A DNA stretch of 64,000 nucleotides from Terriglobia bacterium (GTDB lineage Bacteria > Acidobacteriota > Terriglobia > Terriglobales > Acidobacteriaceae): contig JAIQFH010000005.1 in NCBI GenBank assembly GCA_020073385.1, positions 62,001 through 126,000 on the forward strand. The letters run 5' to 3'. Every line of letters begins with the position of its first letter. Position 1 is the first letter of the stretch. A program made the translations under genes and the position numbers. This document shows, piece by piece, positions 33,897-43,226 of the stretch. The notes below the pieces were generated by a model. It worked only from the letters and a program-made list of their open reading frames with translations. It made no database searches and had not been told where the DNA came from.

Positions 33897-34916
33897 ATGC
33901 CTGACTACTCAATCGGTGTAGACATGGGCGGCACCAACTTGCGGATTGCCGCCATCACCACGGAAGGCCAGCTTCTGGAGAAAATCACTCTCGGCGTCAA
34001 GGTCGCCATGGGCCGGGACTACGTGATCGGCGAGATGTGCGATGCCATTCACCGGCTCACCGAGCAGTATCGCGGCACTGGACGCTTCGTAGGCGCAGGC
34101 ATTGGCGTGCCAGGCATCATTGACATGGAAACCGGCATGATGCGCAAGTCGGCGAATCTGCCGGGATGGTCCGACTATCCGGTGCGCGATGAGATTGAGC
34201 GTCGGCTCGGCGCCAAGGTCTTCCTGGACAATGACGCCAATGTCGCCGCCCTCGGCGAAAAATGGCTGGGCGCGGGACGCGATGCCGACAATATGGCGAT
34301 GCTGACTCTCGGCACTGGCATTGGCGGAGCTATCGTCCTGCAAGGGAAGCTCTTCTACGGGATGAGCGGCATGGCGGGAGAATTCGGCCACGTGACGGTC
34401 GAACCCAACGGCGTGCTCTGCGGATGCGGAAATCGCGGATGTGCCGAGCGTTATGCCTCCGCCACTGCCATTGTTCGCATGGCTCGCGAGGCGATCGAAT
34501 CCGGTCAAGCTCCCGAACTTGCCAAGGCGGCCAATGCCGATCCCGAGTTCAGCGCGAAATCGATCTACAACCTCGCGATTCAGGGAGACGCCGCAGCCCA
34601 GCGCATCTTCCAGCGCTTCGGCGAGGTACTGGGGATTCTTCTCGCGGATCTGGTGAATGTTCTCGACCTTGACATGTTCGTGATTGGTGGCGGCGTGGTG
34701 AGCGCGTGGGATGCTTTCGCTCCGAGGATGTTTGCAGAACTGAGGGAACGTTCTCTGGTCTATGCCGCGTCGGCGCCGGTAGATCCGCTGGCGAAAAAGG
34801 AAGGCGCGTCGGCTCAAATCGCCAACTACAGCAAGAAGAAGACGATCATCACCCAGGCATTGCTGGGCAGTGATGCGGGACTGTACGGCGCGGCAAGAGT
34901 TCCGGCTTCTCAGTAG
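33897..34916 (+). CDS. ROK-family sugar kinase (glucokinase-like)
   Basis: A 339-residue cytoplasmic kinase. It has DMGGTN (9-14), catalytic Asp113 in LDNDANVAALGE, LTLGTGIGGAIVL, the sugar motif EFGHVTVEPNG and the zinc motif with Cys175, Cys177 and Cys182. The EFGH variant and length favour glucokinase or a related hexokinase. It carries an extra C-terminal part (KKEGASAQIANYSKKK) before the last helix. I start at 33897 because the longer frame reads through the repeat hairpin. It is only distantly similar to the ROK kinase at 14400, so different substrates are likely. Confidence 0.85.
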   Translation: MPDYSIGVDMGGTNLRIAAITTEGQLLEKITLGVKVAMGRDYVIGEMCDAIHRLTEQYRGTGRFVGAGIGVPGIIDMETGMMRKSANLPGWSDYPVRDEIERRLGAKVFLDNDANVAALGEKWLGAGRDADNMAMLTLGTGIGGAIVLQGKLFYGMSGMAGEFGHVTVEPNGVLCGCGNRGCAERYASATAIVRMAREAIESGQAPELAKAANADPEFSAKSIYNLAIQGDAAAQRIFQRFGEVLGILLADLVNVLDLDMFVIGGGVVSAWDAFAPRMFAELRERSLVYAASAPVDPLAKKEGASAQIANYSKKKTIITQALLGSDAGLYGAARVPASQ

Positions 34917-34938
34917 CGCCGCCGTCGCGGCGGCTGTG

Positions 34939-34959
34939 GTGGGGGCGTCTCGCCCCCAC
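34939..34959. terminator. Strong hairpin between convergent ROK and hisC genes
   Basis: GTGGGGGCG-tct-CGCCCCCAC is a perfect 9-bp stem 22 nt after the ROK stop and 27 nt before the end of hisC. There is no U tract, so it is a terminator-like or REP-like hairpin. Confidence 0.45.
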
Positions 34960-34985
34960 TTCCGGACGATTACGCGATGCAGGTT

Positions 34986-36113
34986 TCAGCCGCTTTGTGA
35001 AGATGTCGTTGGTGGGATTTGGCGCATTGCGTCTAGAAACTTCTCATTCTGCTGCGCCGTCCCAATACTCACCCGAATGCAGTTCTGTGCGCCCCAGGCA
35101 CCGAGCGGACGTACGCTGATCCCTTCTGCGCGTAGACGCTGGGAGATCGCCGCTGCATCTTGCCTCAGATCGCAGTAAATAAAATTCGCCCAAGTCGGCG
35201 TAACTTTGAACCCAAGTTCCAACAGGCCTGTGCTCAGACTACTTGCCTGCTCTGCATTGTGCGACACCGACCGCGTGACATGGTCGTCGTCGTCGAGCGC
35301 GGAAATCGCGGCTGCCTGCGCGACCGATGACACCGAATATGTATCCTGCATGCGGCGGCAGTAAGAGAGCAGCTCCGCTGGACCTAGCCCATACCCGATG
35401 CGCAATCCCGCGAGCCCGTGTGCCTTCGAGAATGTTCGCAACACCACCACACTTGCACCCTGCCCTAAGTGCCTGAGCGATCGCGAATACTCGACTTTGC
35501 GCCGCTCCGCAAAATGCGCCGCGAACTCGAAGTAGGCTTCATCCAGAACCACCACCACGTGCCCTGGAATCTCGGCTATGAATCGATCGAGTTCGTTCGC
35601 GTCGAGCAGTGTGCCCGTCGGATTGTTGGGATTCGCGAGGAATACCAGGCGCGTGTTCCGGTTAACGGCAGCCAGAATTGCAGCGAGATTGAATCCATCA
35701 TTCTTCGTCGGAGTCGCGATCAACTCTGCTCCAGTCGCGCGCACCGCCATGCCATAGACGATGAAAGATTTCTCGCTGGTCACCGCGTTCAGCCCGGGGG
35801 CAAGCAACGTGTGACACAGCAGACTGATCATGCCCGTAGATCCGGGCGTCACCATGATCTGTTCGGTAGGCGCGGCATGTAGCTCGGACAGCTTAGCCGC
35901 CAGAGCAGTGCAATCGTTGTCGGGATACGCGTGCGTCTCTGCCAAAGCGCGCTGCATGGCTTCGATTGCCCGTGGAGAGGGGCCGAGTGGATTTTCATTC
36001 GAATCGAGGCGGATGAGATGCGGCTCAGGGGCTACGGATCTCGTCGGAACGCCCGGCTCGTAGCCGCCTATCTCCCGCGCCGGTTTGGTTACGAGATCGA
36101 AAAATCGGCTCAT
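34986..36113 (-). CDS. hisC: Histidinol-phosphate aminotransferase
   Basis: A 375-residue PLP-dependent class I/II aminotransferase that converts imidazole-acetol phosphate to histidinol phosphate, with glutamate as donor. Family marks are RLDSNENPLGPSPRA, ANPNNPTGTLL, VVLDEAYFEF, the PLP-lysine site RTFSKAHGLAGLRIGYG, and FIYCDLRQDA toward the end. The close relation to aromatic aminotransferases means phenylalanine/tyrosine transamination is also possible. No other his genes are in the window. It is the last gene of the leftward trpS-scpA-scpB-rluB run and starts 14 bp after rluB. Confidence 0.87.
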   Translation of the reverse strand: MSRFFDLVTKPAREIGGYEPGVPTRSVAPEPHLIRLDSNENPLGPSPRAIEAMQRALAETHAYPDNDCTALAAKLSELHAAPTEQIMVTPGSTGMISLLCHTLLAPGLNAVTSEKSFIVYGMAVRATGAELIATPTKNDGFNLAAILAAVNRNTRLVFLANPNNPTGTLLDANELDRFIAEIPGHVVVVLDEAYFEFAAHFAERRKVEYSRSLRHLGQGASVVVLRTFSKAHGLAGLRIGYGLGPAELLSYCRRMQDTYSVSSVAQAAAISALDDDDHVTRSVSHNAEQASSLSTGLLELGFKVTPTWANFIYCDLRQDAAAISQRLRAEGISVRPLGAWGAQNCIRVSIGTAQQNEKFLDAMRQIPPTTSSQSG

Positions 36114-36127
36114 CCTGGGATTTTGCC

Positions 36128-36880
36128 TTAACGCTTTTTCTCGCCGCCAGCGCTCGCCGATTTCAATCGTTGTACTTCTTTCAGCGTGAGCGAGCGGTAC
36201 TCCCCCGGCGGAACGTCGAGCGTCAGCGGTCCATAACGGACGCGCTTGATCTTCTCCACGTGATGCCCCACAGCTTCAAACATGCGCCGAATCTGCCGAT
36301 TGCGGCCTTCAATCAGCGTGATCTCGTACCACGGATTCGCAGCTTGCTTCACAATGCGAACCGCGGCGGGACCAGTTCTTACCCGCTTGCCGTCATCAGT
36401 CGCAATGGAAATACCGCCGCGCAGTTTGGCGATCGCTTCCTCGGTTGGTGTACCGGCGACTTTTACCACATAGGTTTTCGGAACGTGCGACGCCGCTTTC
36501 ATCAGACGGTTGGCAAGTTCGCCATCGTTGGTCAGCAGCAGCAGGCCTTCACTGGCGTAGTCGAGTCGCCCGACCGGATAGACGCGTCCCTTCACGCCAC
36601 GGACCAGGTCCATCACAGTAGGCCGCTTCTCGGGATCGTTGACCGTCGTCACGTACCCCTTCGGCTTGTTCAGCAGCAAGTACACGTGACGTTGTTGCTC
36701 GCGCTGCAACAGTTTTCCGTTCACCCGAATGTGATCGGTTTCCGCATCGGCTTTGCTGCCGAGTTCCGTGATGGTGGTGCCGTTGACCTGCACGTGGCCG
36801 GATGTAATAAGTTCCTCGGCCTTGCGCCGCGAAGCAACTCCGGCAGCCGCGATGATCTTTTGCAGGCGTTCCAGTGGCAT
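36128..36880 (-). CDS. 23S/16S rRNA pseudouridine synthase, RluB/RsuA family
   Basis: A 250-residue enzyme that isomerises uridine in rRNA. The N-terminal S4 RNA-binding domain is RLQKIIAAAGVASRRKAEELI. The catalytic domain has VGRLDYASEGLLLLTNDGEL, with the catalytic Asp in GRLDY, and EGRNRQIRRMFEAVGH. The gene's place behind scpB is conserved in many bacteria and supports the RluB assignment (large-subunit U2605 type). The C-terminal 20 residues are Lys/Ser-rich. Confidence 0.88.
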   Translation of the reverse strand: MPLERLQKIIAAAGVASRRKAEELITSGHVQVNGTTITELGSKADAETDHIRVNGKLLQREQQRHVYLLLNKPKGYVTTVNDPEKRPTVMDLVRGVKGRVYPVGRLDYASEGLLLLTNDGELANRLMKAASHVPKTYVVKVAGTPTEEAIAKLRGGISIATDDGKRVRTGPAAVRIVKQAANPWYEITLIEGRNRQIRRMFEAVGHHVEKIKRVRYGPLTLDVPPGEYRSLTLKEVQRLKSASAGGEKKR

Positions 36881-36901
36881 TTGAGAACCGCGTGAATCGT
36901 A

Positions 36902-36930
36902 GAAGAGCGGCCCTTTAGGGCCGCGTCAGG
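36902..36930. repeat. GAAGAGCGGCCCTttAGGGCCGCGTCAG hairpin (copy at 46627)
   Basis: The hairpin core GCGGCCCT-tt-AGGGCCGC is shared almost exactly with 46627-46654, including the flanks TCGT and GTCAG. It lies between scpB and rluB, followed by a second hairpin CAGGGCTTTTAGCCCCTG. Confidence 0.65.
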
Positions 36931-36970
36931 AAGATCTAGTCAGGGCTTTTAGCCCCTGTCTAGAGGAGCA

Positions 36971-37654
36971 TCAACCCGCTTTTTCTTCGGTTACATGCTC
37001 ACTCGCCGTCTCTGCCGACTGAGTGTTGTCGGGCGTGGGCGCTGGCTCGTTCACCGCGGCCGCGCTCTCCGCCGGAACCAACTCTTCCTGGAATGACTGG
37101 GCCACCAACTTCTCGAACTCTTCCATGCTGGGTAACTCGTTGACGTCCTTCAACCCGAATCGCATTAGGAATTCCTTGGTGGTCTTGTAAAGAATCGGCC
37201 GTCCGATCACCTGCTTGCGCCCCGCTGTGGTGATCAGCTTGCGGTCAAGCAGAGTGCCAATAACACCGCCCGAATCGACGCCGCGAATATCGTTGATCTC
37301 CGGCACGGTGACCGGCTGCTTGTAAGCGATGACCGCAAGTGTTTCGAGTGCCGGCAAGGAAAGCCGGACGGGCGGCTTCAGGCTCTTGGCGAACGCACGC
37401 ACAACTTCGTGCTGTTCGGGCTTGGTCGACATCCGGTATCCGCCGGCAACTTCGCGGATCTCTATGCCATGGTCGGGCGAACCGTATTCGCCGACAAGTT
37501 CGAGCAGGCTTGATCGCACGCGGGACTTGATCTCCGCCAGGTCAGAAATGCCGTCTGCGGCAATGGAGTCCTTGACCAGCGCCGTGATCTGCTCCAAAGT
37601 GATCGGCGTTTCCGCCGCATAGATGATGGCTTCGAGTTGAGCTTTGAGTGACAT
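36971..37654 (-). CDS. scpB: Segregation and condensation protein B
   Basis: A 227-residue kleisin-associated protein with two winged-helix domains. Visible are LKAQLEAIIYAAETPITLEQ, the segment ETLAVIAYKQPVTVPEINDI and GVDSGGVIGTLLDRKLI, all typical of ScpB. It joins ScpA and SMC in the complex that organises the chromosome. The last 50 residues are acidic and Ala/Pro-rich and probably disordered. It follows scpA by 75 bp. Confidence 0.92.
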   Translation of the reverse strand: MSLKAQLEAIIYAAETPITLEQITALVKDSIAADGISDLAEIKSRVRSSLLELVGEYGSPDHGIEIREVAGGYRMSTKPEQHEVVRAFAKSLKPPVRLSLPALETLAVIAYKQPVTVPEINDIRGVDSGGVIGTLLDRKLITTAGRKQVIGRPILYKTTKEFLMRFGLKDVNELPSMEEFEKLVAQSFQEELVPAESAAAVNEPAPTPDNTQSAETASEHVTEEKAG

Positions 37655-37728
37655 CAGTTATCAGTACCCGGTACTCAGTCGAATCGTCGCCGCAGTGAAC
37701 CTGGCAACCGACAACTGAAAACTGCTTT

Positions 37729-38607
37729 TCATCTCCAGTCGTCCCTTACCGCCGCCCGTTCGTTCATGACTTCTTCGAAGTGCGAATGCTTGCGAACGGC
37801 AATCTCGCCGAACAGTTTTTCCTGCCGCACCTGAATCGCTTGCAGTCTCACCAATTCCAGCAGCGCCAGGAACATGCAAACCAGCGCCTGCCGCGACGGG
37901 ATACGCATCAAAAGTTGTTTCAGCCGTATCGGACGCTCCTCGAGCGACAACCGCCGGTGCAGATAGTCAATCATCTGCCCAACGGTGACTGTTTCTTCAT
38001 CGACGTTGAGCACCGGACGAGTGCGTACCCGCTCGAGCACCTGCTGAAAAGTCTTGACCAGGTCGATCACGTCGGCCGCTAGTTCGGGCTCCGTGCCCTC
38101 GGCTTCGATGAAATCTTTCAGCGCAGGATTCGTCAGCACCGCGTCCTCGATCTGCTGTTTCTGCAGGAGCATCTGCGCTGCGGACTTGAATTTTTCATGT
38201 TCAAGCAGTCGGTTGACCAGTTCGCTCCGCGGATCTTCCTGCTCCTCTGCCGGCGCCATCGGATCGCGCGGCAGCAGCATCTTCGACTTGATGTGAATCA
38301 GCACGGCCGCCATGTAGATGAACTCTGCCGCGATGTTCACATCCAGTTCCCGAATCTTCTCCACATACGCCAAATACTGCGCCGTGATCTTGGCGATAGG
38401 GATGTCATAGATGTCGATGTCCTGCTTGCGGATCAGGTCCAGCAGCAAATCGAGCGGCCCCTCGTAGACGTCCAGGACGGCAACGGCAAAAGGGAAGTCG
38501 CTTTCTTCCTTCTTGGCCGCGTCCTTCGACTTTGAATCGGTCGGACCAGTCACAATCGCCGGCGAGACCGTCGCATGCCGAGAAACGATTTTTGCTTCTC
38601 CAGTCAT
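37729..38607 (-). CDS. scpA: Segregation and condensation protein A (kleisin)
   Basis: A 292-residue bacterial kleisin that bridges the SMC heads. After a 40-residue Lys/Glu-rich lead, the core starts with YEGPLDLLLDLIRKQDIDIYDI, the SMC-neck-binding helix of the family. It continues with AAVLIHIKSKMLLPRD and ends with a winged helix (FLALLELVRLQAIQVRQ) that contacts the SMC cap. The gene order trpS-scpA-scpB-rluB is common in several phyla. Confidence 0.93.
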   Translation of the reverse strand: MTGEAKIVSRHATVSPAIVTGPTDSKSKDAAKKEESDFPFAVAVLDVYEGPLDLLLDLIRKQDIDIYDIPIAKITAQYLAYVEKIRELDVNIAAEFIYMAAVLIHIKSKMLLPRDPMAPAEEQEDPRSELVNRLLEHEKFKSAAQMLLQKQQIEDAVLTNPALKDFIEAEGTEPELAADVIDLVKTFQQVLERVRTRPVLNVDEETVTVGQMIDYLHRRLSLEERPIRLKQLLMRIPSRQALVCMFLALLELVRLQAIQVRQEKLFGEIAVRKHSHFEEVMNERAAVRDDWR

Positions 38608-38666
38608 CTAGTAGCCTGTCATCCTAAGCAAAGCGAGGGACCTATTAGTCACTCGCGTCGCAACGA

Positions 38667-39701
38667 TTACTTCCCCGGTGCCTCGTACTTCAGCGACATC
38701 CCCATCGACGCGCGCACGTCGTCCATGGTCTCAACCGCGGTCTTGCGCGCTCGCTGCGTCCCAGCTTCCAGAATATCCCAGGCCAGCTTGGGATTCTCCT
38801 CAAATTTCCTACGCCGCTCCTGCATGGGACTCAGCAACTGCACCAGCGCATCGGCCGCCCAACTCTTGCACTCAATGCACCCGATGCCGGCGGTCCGGCA
38901 GCCATCGTTGACTTTAGCCATCGTCTCTTTGCTGCTGAAGATCTTGTGTAGGTCGCCCACCGGACACACATCCGGATTCCCCGGATCCGACCGCCGCACC
39001 CGCGCCGGATCGGTCACCATCGTCTTCAACTTTTGTCGCACGACGGGTTCCGGGTCGGCCATCATGATCGTATTGCCATATGACTTCGACATCTTGCGCC
39101 CGTCCGTTCCGGGCAACTTCGCCGCGGGTGTAAGCAAGGTCTGCGGCTCGGGAAATACGGGCTTCTTCGCGCCATAAAACCCGTTGAAGCGCCGCGTGAT
39201 CTCCCGCGTCAACTCGATATGTGCCGCCTGATCTTCGCCAACCGGGACCACGTCAGCCTTGTAAATCAGAATATCCGCCGCCTGCAGCACGGGATATCCC
39301 AGGAACCCATAGGTCCCCAGATCCTTGTCCTTAATATTCTCCCGCTGCTCCTTATAAGTGGGCACACGCTCCAGCCAGCCCAAGGGCGTGATCATCGAAA
39401 GCAGCAGGTGCAACTCCGCATGCGCCGGAACATGCGATTGCATGAAGATCACCGACTTCTCCGGATCGAGTCCGGCGGCCAGCCAGTCGAAGGCGACTTC
39501 CAGCGAATTTTCTTTGATCTGCGAAGTGTCGGCATAATCGGTGGTCAGCGCATGCCAATCGACCACGCAGAAGTAGCATTCATATTGATCCTGCATCCCG
39601 ACCCAGTTCTGCAGCGCCCCCACATAGTTGCCGAGGTGCAACTTTCCGGTCGGACGCATGCCGCTGAGCACACGTTTACGTTTCTGCGACGAAGCGGTCA
39701 T
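38667..39701 (-). CDS. trpS: Tryptophanyl-tRNA synthetase
   Basis: A 344-residue class I synthetase charging tRNA-Trp. The ATP-binding HIGH-like motif is PTGKLHLGN (17-25) and the second signature is KMSKSYGN (around 205). The segment DQAAHIELTREITRRFN is also typical. The length agrees with the bacterial enzyme. It is the first gene of the leftward trpS-scpA-scpB-rluB-hisC run and is divergent from the amino-acid permease. Confidence 0.94.
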   Translation of the reverse strand: MTASSQKRKRVLSGMRPTGKLHLGNYVGALQNWVGMQDQYECYFCVVDWHALTTDYADTSQIKENSLEVAFDWLAAGLDPEKSVIFMQSHVPAHAELHLLLSMITPLGWLERVPTYKEQRENIKDKDLGTYGFLGYPVLQAADILIYKADVVPVGEDQAAHIELTREITRRFNGFYGAKKPVFPEPQTLLTPAAKLPGTDGRKMSKSYGNTIMMADPEPVVRQKLKTMVTDPARVRRSDPGNPDVCPVGDLHKIFSSKETMAKVNDGCRTAGIGCIECKSWAADALVQLLSPMQERRRKFEENPKLAWDILEAGTQRARKTAVETMDDVRASMGMSLKYEAPGK

Positions 39702-39860
39702 TTTCCAGGAAGCCCCACTTTCAGAGACACGATGGCCCGTGCGGAGGTTTCGAGATCACTCAAATGTAGACGTGTCATGCGGGGCTGGATTTGATACTAA
39801 CACGTGAAATGCGCATTTGGCGCGGGAAACAAAGCCGCAACCAGCACCGCGCGGATGCTT

Positions 39861-39866
39861 TATAAT
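39861..39866 (+). promoter_or_regulatory. TATAAT -10 box of the permease gene
   Basis: A perfect TATAAT lies 32 nt before the GTG at 39898. Transcripts starting near 39873 exclude the upstream frame start at 39817. No good -35 hexamer is visible at 17 nt. Confidence 0.5.
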
Positions 39867-39897
39867 TCGCGCCGCTCCCTCATATCGAACCCGATCC

Positions 39898-41235
39898 GTG
39901 ACTACTCTTGCCCGCAAACTGCGCGCCACCGACTACTTCACGCTGGGATGGGGGACCATGGTTGGCGTCGGCTGGCTCGTCATCATGGACGACTGGCTGC
40001 TGCGCGGTGGATCCCTTGGAACTGCACTCGGATTCTTAATCGGCGGAGCTCTGCTGCTACCTATCGGCTGGGTCTACGGAAAACTCGTCATTGCCATGCC
40101 CGATGCCGCGGGTGAGGTCGCCTACACCTCGGCGGTCTTCCCGCGCGCCATAAGTTTCGCCACCGGCTGGATGATGACCCTCGCTTACTTCATCGTCTGT
40201 CCCTGGGAGGCCGTCGCGGTCGGACGCATCGCTGCCTACATTTTTCCCGGACTCGATTCCATGGAAATTTATCGCATCGCGGGGCGCCCGGTTTATCTTC
40301 CGCACCTGATCGTCGGGCTCACACTCACGGCACTGCTCACGGTTCTCAATTATCGCGGCGTGCGACTCAGTGCAACTTTCCAGAATTGGACCAGCTTTGG
40401 CACGCTCGCGCTGTTTGTTGTGTTCGTCGTCGCGGGTGCAAGCCGCGGCAGTGTTGCGCATTTTCCTCCACTCTTCACGCACGCACCGCTGGTCTCGATA
40501 CTCCTGGTGATCCAGATTGTCCCTTACTTCATGACTGGATTCGAATCAGTGGGTAAGGCGGCGGAGGAAGCCGGACCCGAGTTTCGCGCTCAAGGATTCT
40601 TTCGTGCCATCTGGATGGCAATTCTGATCGGCACTCTTTTCTACGCCAGCATCGTCGCGGCGGTCGCGTTTGTAGCGCCGTGGCGCAAACTGACGGGCGA
40701 GAAATTCATGACGGCGATCGCGTTTGAGCAAGCAGTTGGCAGCCGCTGGATCGTCAACATTATTCTGGCCGCAGCATTGTTGTCGCTGTTCAAGTGTTTC
40801 AATGGAAATTTCGTCGCCGCCAGCCGCTTGTTTTTCGCCTTGGGCCGGCGCGGCATGATTGCGTCGAGCGCGGGAACGGTGCACACGCGATTTCAAACTC
40901 CATCGGCGGCAGTCCTATGCGTCGGAATCGCAACCGGGGCGTGTATGCTGCTGGGCGATGCCATTCTCGTGCCCGTGACCGAGGTTGGCTCGGTCGCGTG
41001 CGCTATCGGTTGGGCAGCCGCCTGCGCAGCGTGCCTTGCATTGGCGCGCTGGAAGCCTGAAGTAGTACCGTTGTCAGCGTTCCAGAAGGCCATTGCACTA
41101 TTTGGTTTGGTTGTCGCAGTTGCGCTGGCGCTGATGAAGATCATCCCGATAGTCCCCGGCCACTTCACGATGTATGAATGGTGGGCCCTAGCAGTCTGGT
41201 GCGTTCTAGGCGTGTTCGCCGCAGTAGCAAAGTAG
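39898..41235 (+). CDS. APC-superfamily amino acid permease
   Basis: A 445-residue inner-membrane transporter with about twelve helices. The start of helix 1 is TDYFTLGWGTMVGVGWLV, the APC consensus unwound-helix region. The segment FMTGFESVGKAAEEAG in helix 6 is the second substrate-binding break. It is probably a proton- or sodium-coupled importer of amino acids or polyamines. I use the GTG at 39898 because the TATAAT box lies inside the 27-codon extension back to 39817; this start is not certain. A secreted D-aminoacylase-like gene follows by 68 bp and may release its substrate. Confidence 0.8.
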   Translation: MTTLARKLRATDYFTLGWGTMVGVGWLVIMDDWLLRGGSLGTALGFLIGGALLLPIGWVYGKLVIAMPDAAGEVAYTSAVFPRAISFATGWMMTLAYFIVCPWEAVAVGRIAAYIFPGLDSMEIYRIAGRPVYLPHLIVGLTLTALLTVLNYRGVRLSATFQNWTSFGTLALFVVFVVAGASRGSVAHFPPLFTHAPLVSILLVIQIVPYFMTGFESVGKAAEEAGPEFRAQGFFRAIWMAILIGTLFYASIVAAVAFVAPWRKLTGEKFMTAIAFEQAVGSRWIVNIILAAALLSLFKCFNGNFVAASRLFFALGRRGMIASSAGTVHTRFQTPSAAVLCVGIATGACMLLGDAILVPVTEVGSVACAIGWAAACAACLALARWKPEVVPLSAFQKAIALFGLVVAVALALMKIIPIVPGHFTMYEWWALAVWCVLGVFAAVAK

Positions 41236-41303
41236 CACCGTCTCGGCAGTTGTGGGGTGGGCGTGTCGCCAGCCTTGCCGGAAGTGCCAATGAAAGAGAT
41301 AGG

Positions 41304-43001
41304 ATGTCATCCATGCTCTCAAAGCGAATCACAGTCACGATAGGCATCATCCTCATTCTTGCGTCCAACTTTGTCTGCGCCCAATCTCAAGGCTCTTTCG
41401 ACATCGTCATCACCAACGGCCACATCATCGACGGCACTGGCTCTCCGTGGTACTCCGGCGACCTTGGCATCCGCGACGGAAAGATAGCGGCCATTGGCCA
41501 TCTCTCTGCCGCCCCGCGCCAACGCACCATCGACGCAGCCGGCAAGGTAGTCGCTCCGGGATTCATTGACATGCTTGGCCAGTCGGAGTTGACGATTCTG
41601 GTCGACCCGCGCCTGCCCTCGAAGATCTACCAGGGGATCACTTCGGAAATTACCGGAGAAGGGAACTCGATTGCGCCGCTCAACGATGCCATCATCGAGT
41701 CCGACCGGGTCGGTTTCGACCATTTCAAGGTCAATCCCGACTGGCGGACGCTGCGCCAGTACTTTGCGCGTCTCGAGAAGCAGGGAATTGGCATCAACGT
41801 CGCAACGTATGTTGGCGCCACGCAGGTTCGCCGCATGGTGCTGGGCGATGACAACAAGCAGCCCACTCCCGAGCAACTCGACCAGATGAAGGCCCTGGTG
41901 CGTGAGGCCATGAAAGACGGCGCTGTCGGCGTTTCCACATCACTCGAGTACGCTCCCGCGCCCTACGCGAAGACCGAGGAACTGATCGCCCTCGCGACCG
42001 AAGCGGGCAAGTCCGGCGGTATCTATGCCACGCACATGCGCAACGAAAGCGACTCGGTGCTCGAAGCCATCGATGAAGCCCTGCGCATCGGGCGCGAGGC
42101 CCACGTGCCCGTCGAGATCTGGCACATCAAGGTCGCCGGCAAGAACAACTGGGGACACATGCCCCAAGTCGTTGCCAAGATCAATGCGGCACGCGCCGGC
42201 GGCGCTGACGTCACCGCCGACACGTATGCGTACACTGCCTGGTACAACGATTTCTCTGCCTTCATCCCCGCTTGGGCGCACGACGGAGGCACGGCAAAAC
42301 TGGTCGAGCGTCTGAAGGATCCCGCCACTCGCGCGCGCATTCGCAAGGACATGCTCACGCCAGCGCGTGACTGGGACAATGAATGGCAAGAAATCCCCGG
42401 CCCCGAAGCCATCATGATCGGCGCCGTTGCCAATCCGAAGTTAGTTCCACTGCAGGGGAAGCGCCTCTCGGAAATTGCCAAGTTGTGGAACAAAGATCCC
42501 ATGGACGCGCTCTTTGATTTCCTCATCGAAGATCCGAACACAGGCGTTGCAGTCTTCGGCATGTCGCAACCCGACGTGACCCTTGCGCTGCAACAGCCCT
42601 GGGTTTCGATTGACAACGATTCGGAAGGCACTTCGCCGGAAGGAATTCTTGGTCAGGCGCACCCACACCCGCGCGCCTACGGCACGTTCCCGCGCATATT
42701 AAGCAAATACGTTCGCGAAGAAAAAGTCCTTACCTTGGAGGATGCAATTCGAAAATGTTCTGCCCTCCCGGCGCAGCGCATGCGCCTGACCGACCGCGGT
42801 GTGCTTAAGCAGGGAATGTGGGCCGACGTCGTGATCTTCGATCCCGCCACAGTGCGCGATCGTGCCACCTTTGACAGTCCCAATCAGCTTTCGGAAGGGA
42901 TGGATTACGTGTTGGTCAACGGAACACCAGTGATCGAGGAAGGGAAGATGACGGGCAGACTGCCGGGAAAAGTTTTGCGCGGTCCTGGGTATGATCGCTA
43001 G
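41304..43001 (+). CDS. Secreted N-acyl-D-amino-acid deacylase-like amidohydrolase
   Basis: A 565-residue exported enzyme of the D-aminoacylase/amidohydrolase-3 group. Residues 4-26 form a signal peptide (cleavage near VCAQS). The small beta-domain begins DIVITNGHIIDGTGSPWYSG. Metal-site residues seen are Glu in SEITGEGNSIAP, His in IYATHMRNES and His in VEIWHIKVAG, followed by ADTYAYTAW. The usual DxHxH after PGFID is replaced by FIDMLGQSE (residues 88-95), so only one of the two metals may bind. It would hydrolyse N-acyl D-amino acids or dipeptides outside the cytoplasm. The preceding gene is an amino-acid permease. Confidence 0.82.
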   Translation: MSSMLSKRITVTIGIILILASNFVCAQSQGSFDIVITNGHIIDGTGSPWYSGDLGIRDGKIAAIGHLSAAPRQRTIDAAGKVVAPGFIDMLGQSELTILVDPRLPSKIYQGITSEITGEGNSIAPLNDAIIESDRVGFDHFKVNPDWRTLRQYFARLEKQGIGINVATYVGATQVRRMVLGDDNKQPTPEQLDQMKALVREAMKDGAVGVSTSLEYAPAPYAKTEELIALATEAGKSGGIYATHMRNESDSVLEAIDEALRIGREAHVPVEIWHIKVAGKNNWGHMPQVVAKINAARAGGADVTADTYAYTAWYNDFSAFIPAWAHDGGTAKLVERLKDPATRARIRKDMLTPARDWDNEWQEIPGPEAIMIGAVANPKLVPLQGKRLSEIAKLWNKDPMDALFDFLIEDPNTGVAVFGMSQPDVTLALQQPWVSIDNDSEGTSPEGILGQAHPHPRAYGTFPRILSKYVREEKVLTLEDAIRKCSALPAQRMRLTDRGVLKQGMWADVVIFDPATVRDRATFDSPNQLSEGMDYVLVNGTPVIEEGKMTGRLPGKVLRGPGYDR

Positions 43002-43006
43002 CTTGT

Positions 43007-43032
43007 GTGGGGACAGCCGCCTTCAGCTGTCC
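43007..43032. repeat. GTGGGGACAGCCGCCTTCAGCTGTCC palindrome
   Basis: This copy of the GGACAGC/GCTGTCC family lies just after the D-aminoacylase stop. A reversed copy is at 43163-43189, so the convergent gap to the AsmA gene is framed by both. Confidence 0.6.
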
Positions 43033-43162
43033 GTCGCCGAAAGGGCGACTATTTTTGCCTGCGTGGGCTGCCATGAAAGCAGTTCTTTCCCCTACTCGAT
43101 TATGCTCGTTATCTGAGCCTGAATTTCCAGTGCAAGGGGCAAAGACAGCCGCTCGCGCTGCC

Positions 43163-43189
43163 GGACAGCCGAAGGCGGCTGTCTCCACA
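43163..43189. repeat. GGACAGCCGAAGGCGGCTGTC palindrome, reversed copy
   Basis: This is the same unit as at 43007 in the other orientation and is followed by TCCACA. The 226-bp gap holds nothing else that I recognise. Confidence 0.6.
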
Positions 43190-43226
43190 AAGTCCTTCCT
43201 TATCTTTCGGGGTGCCGCTGTTACGG

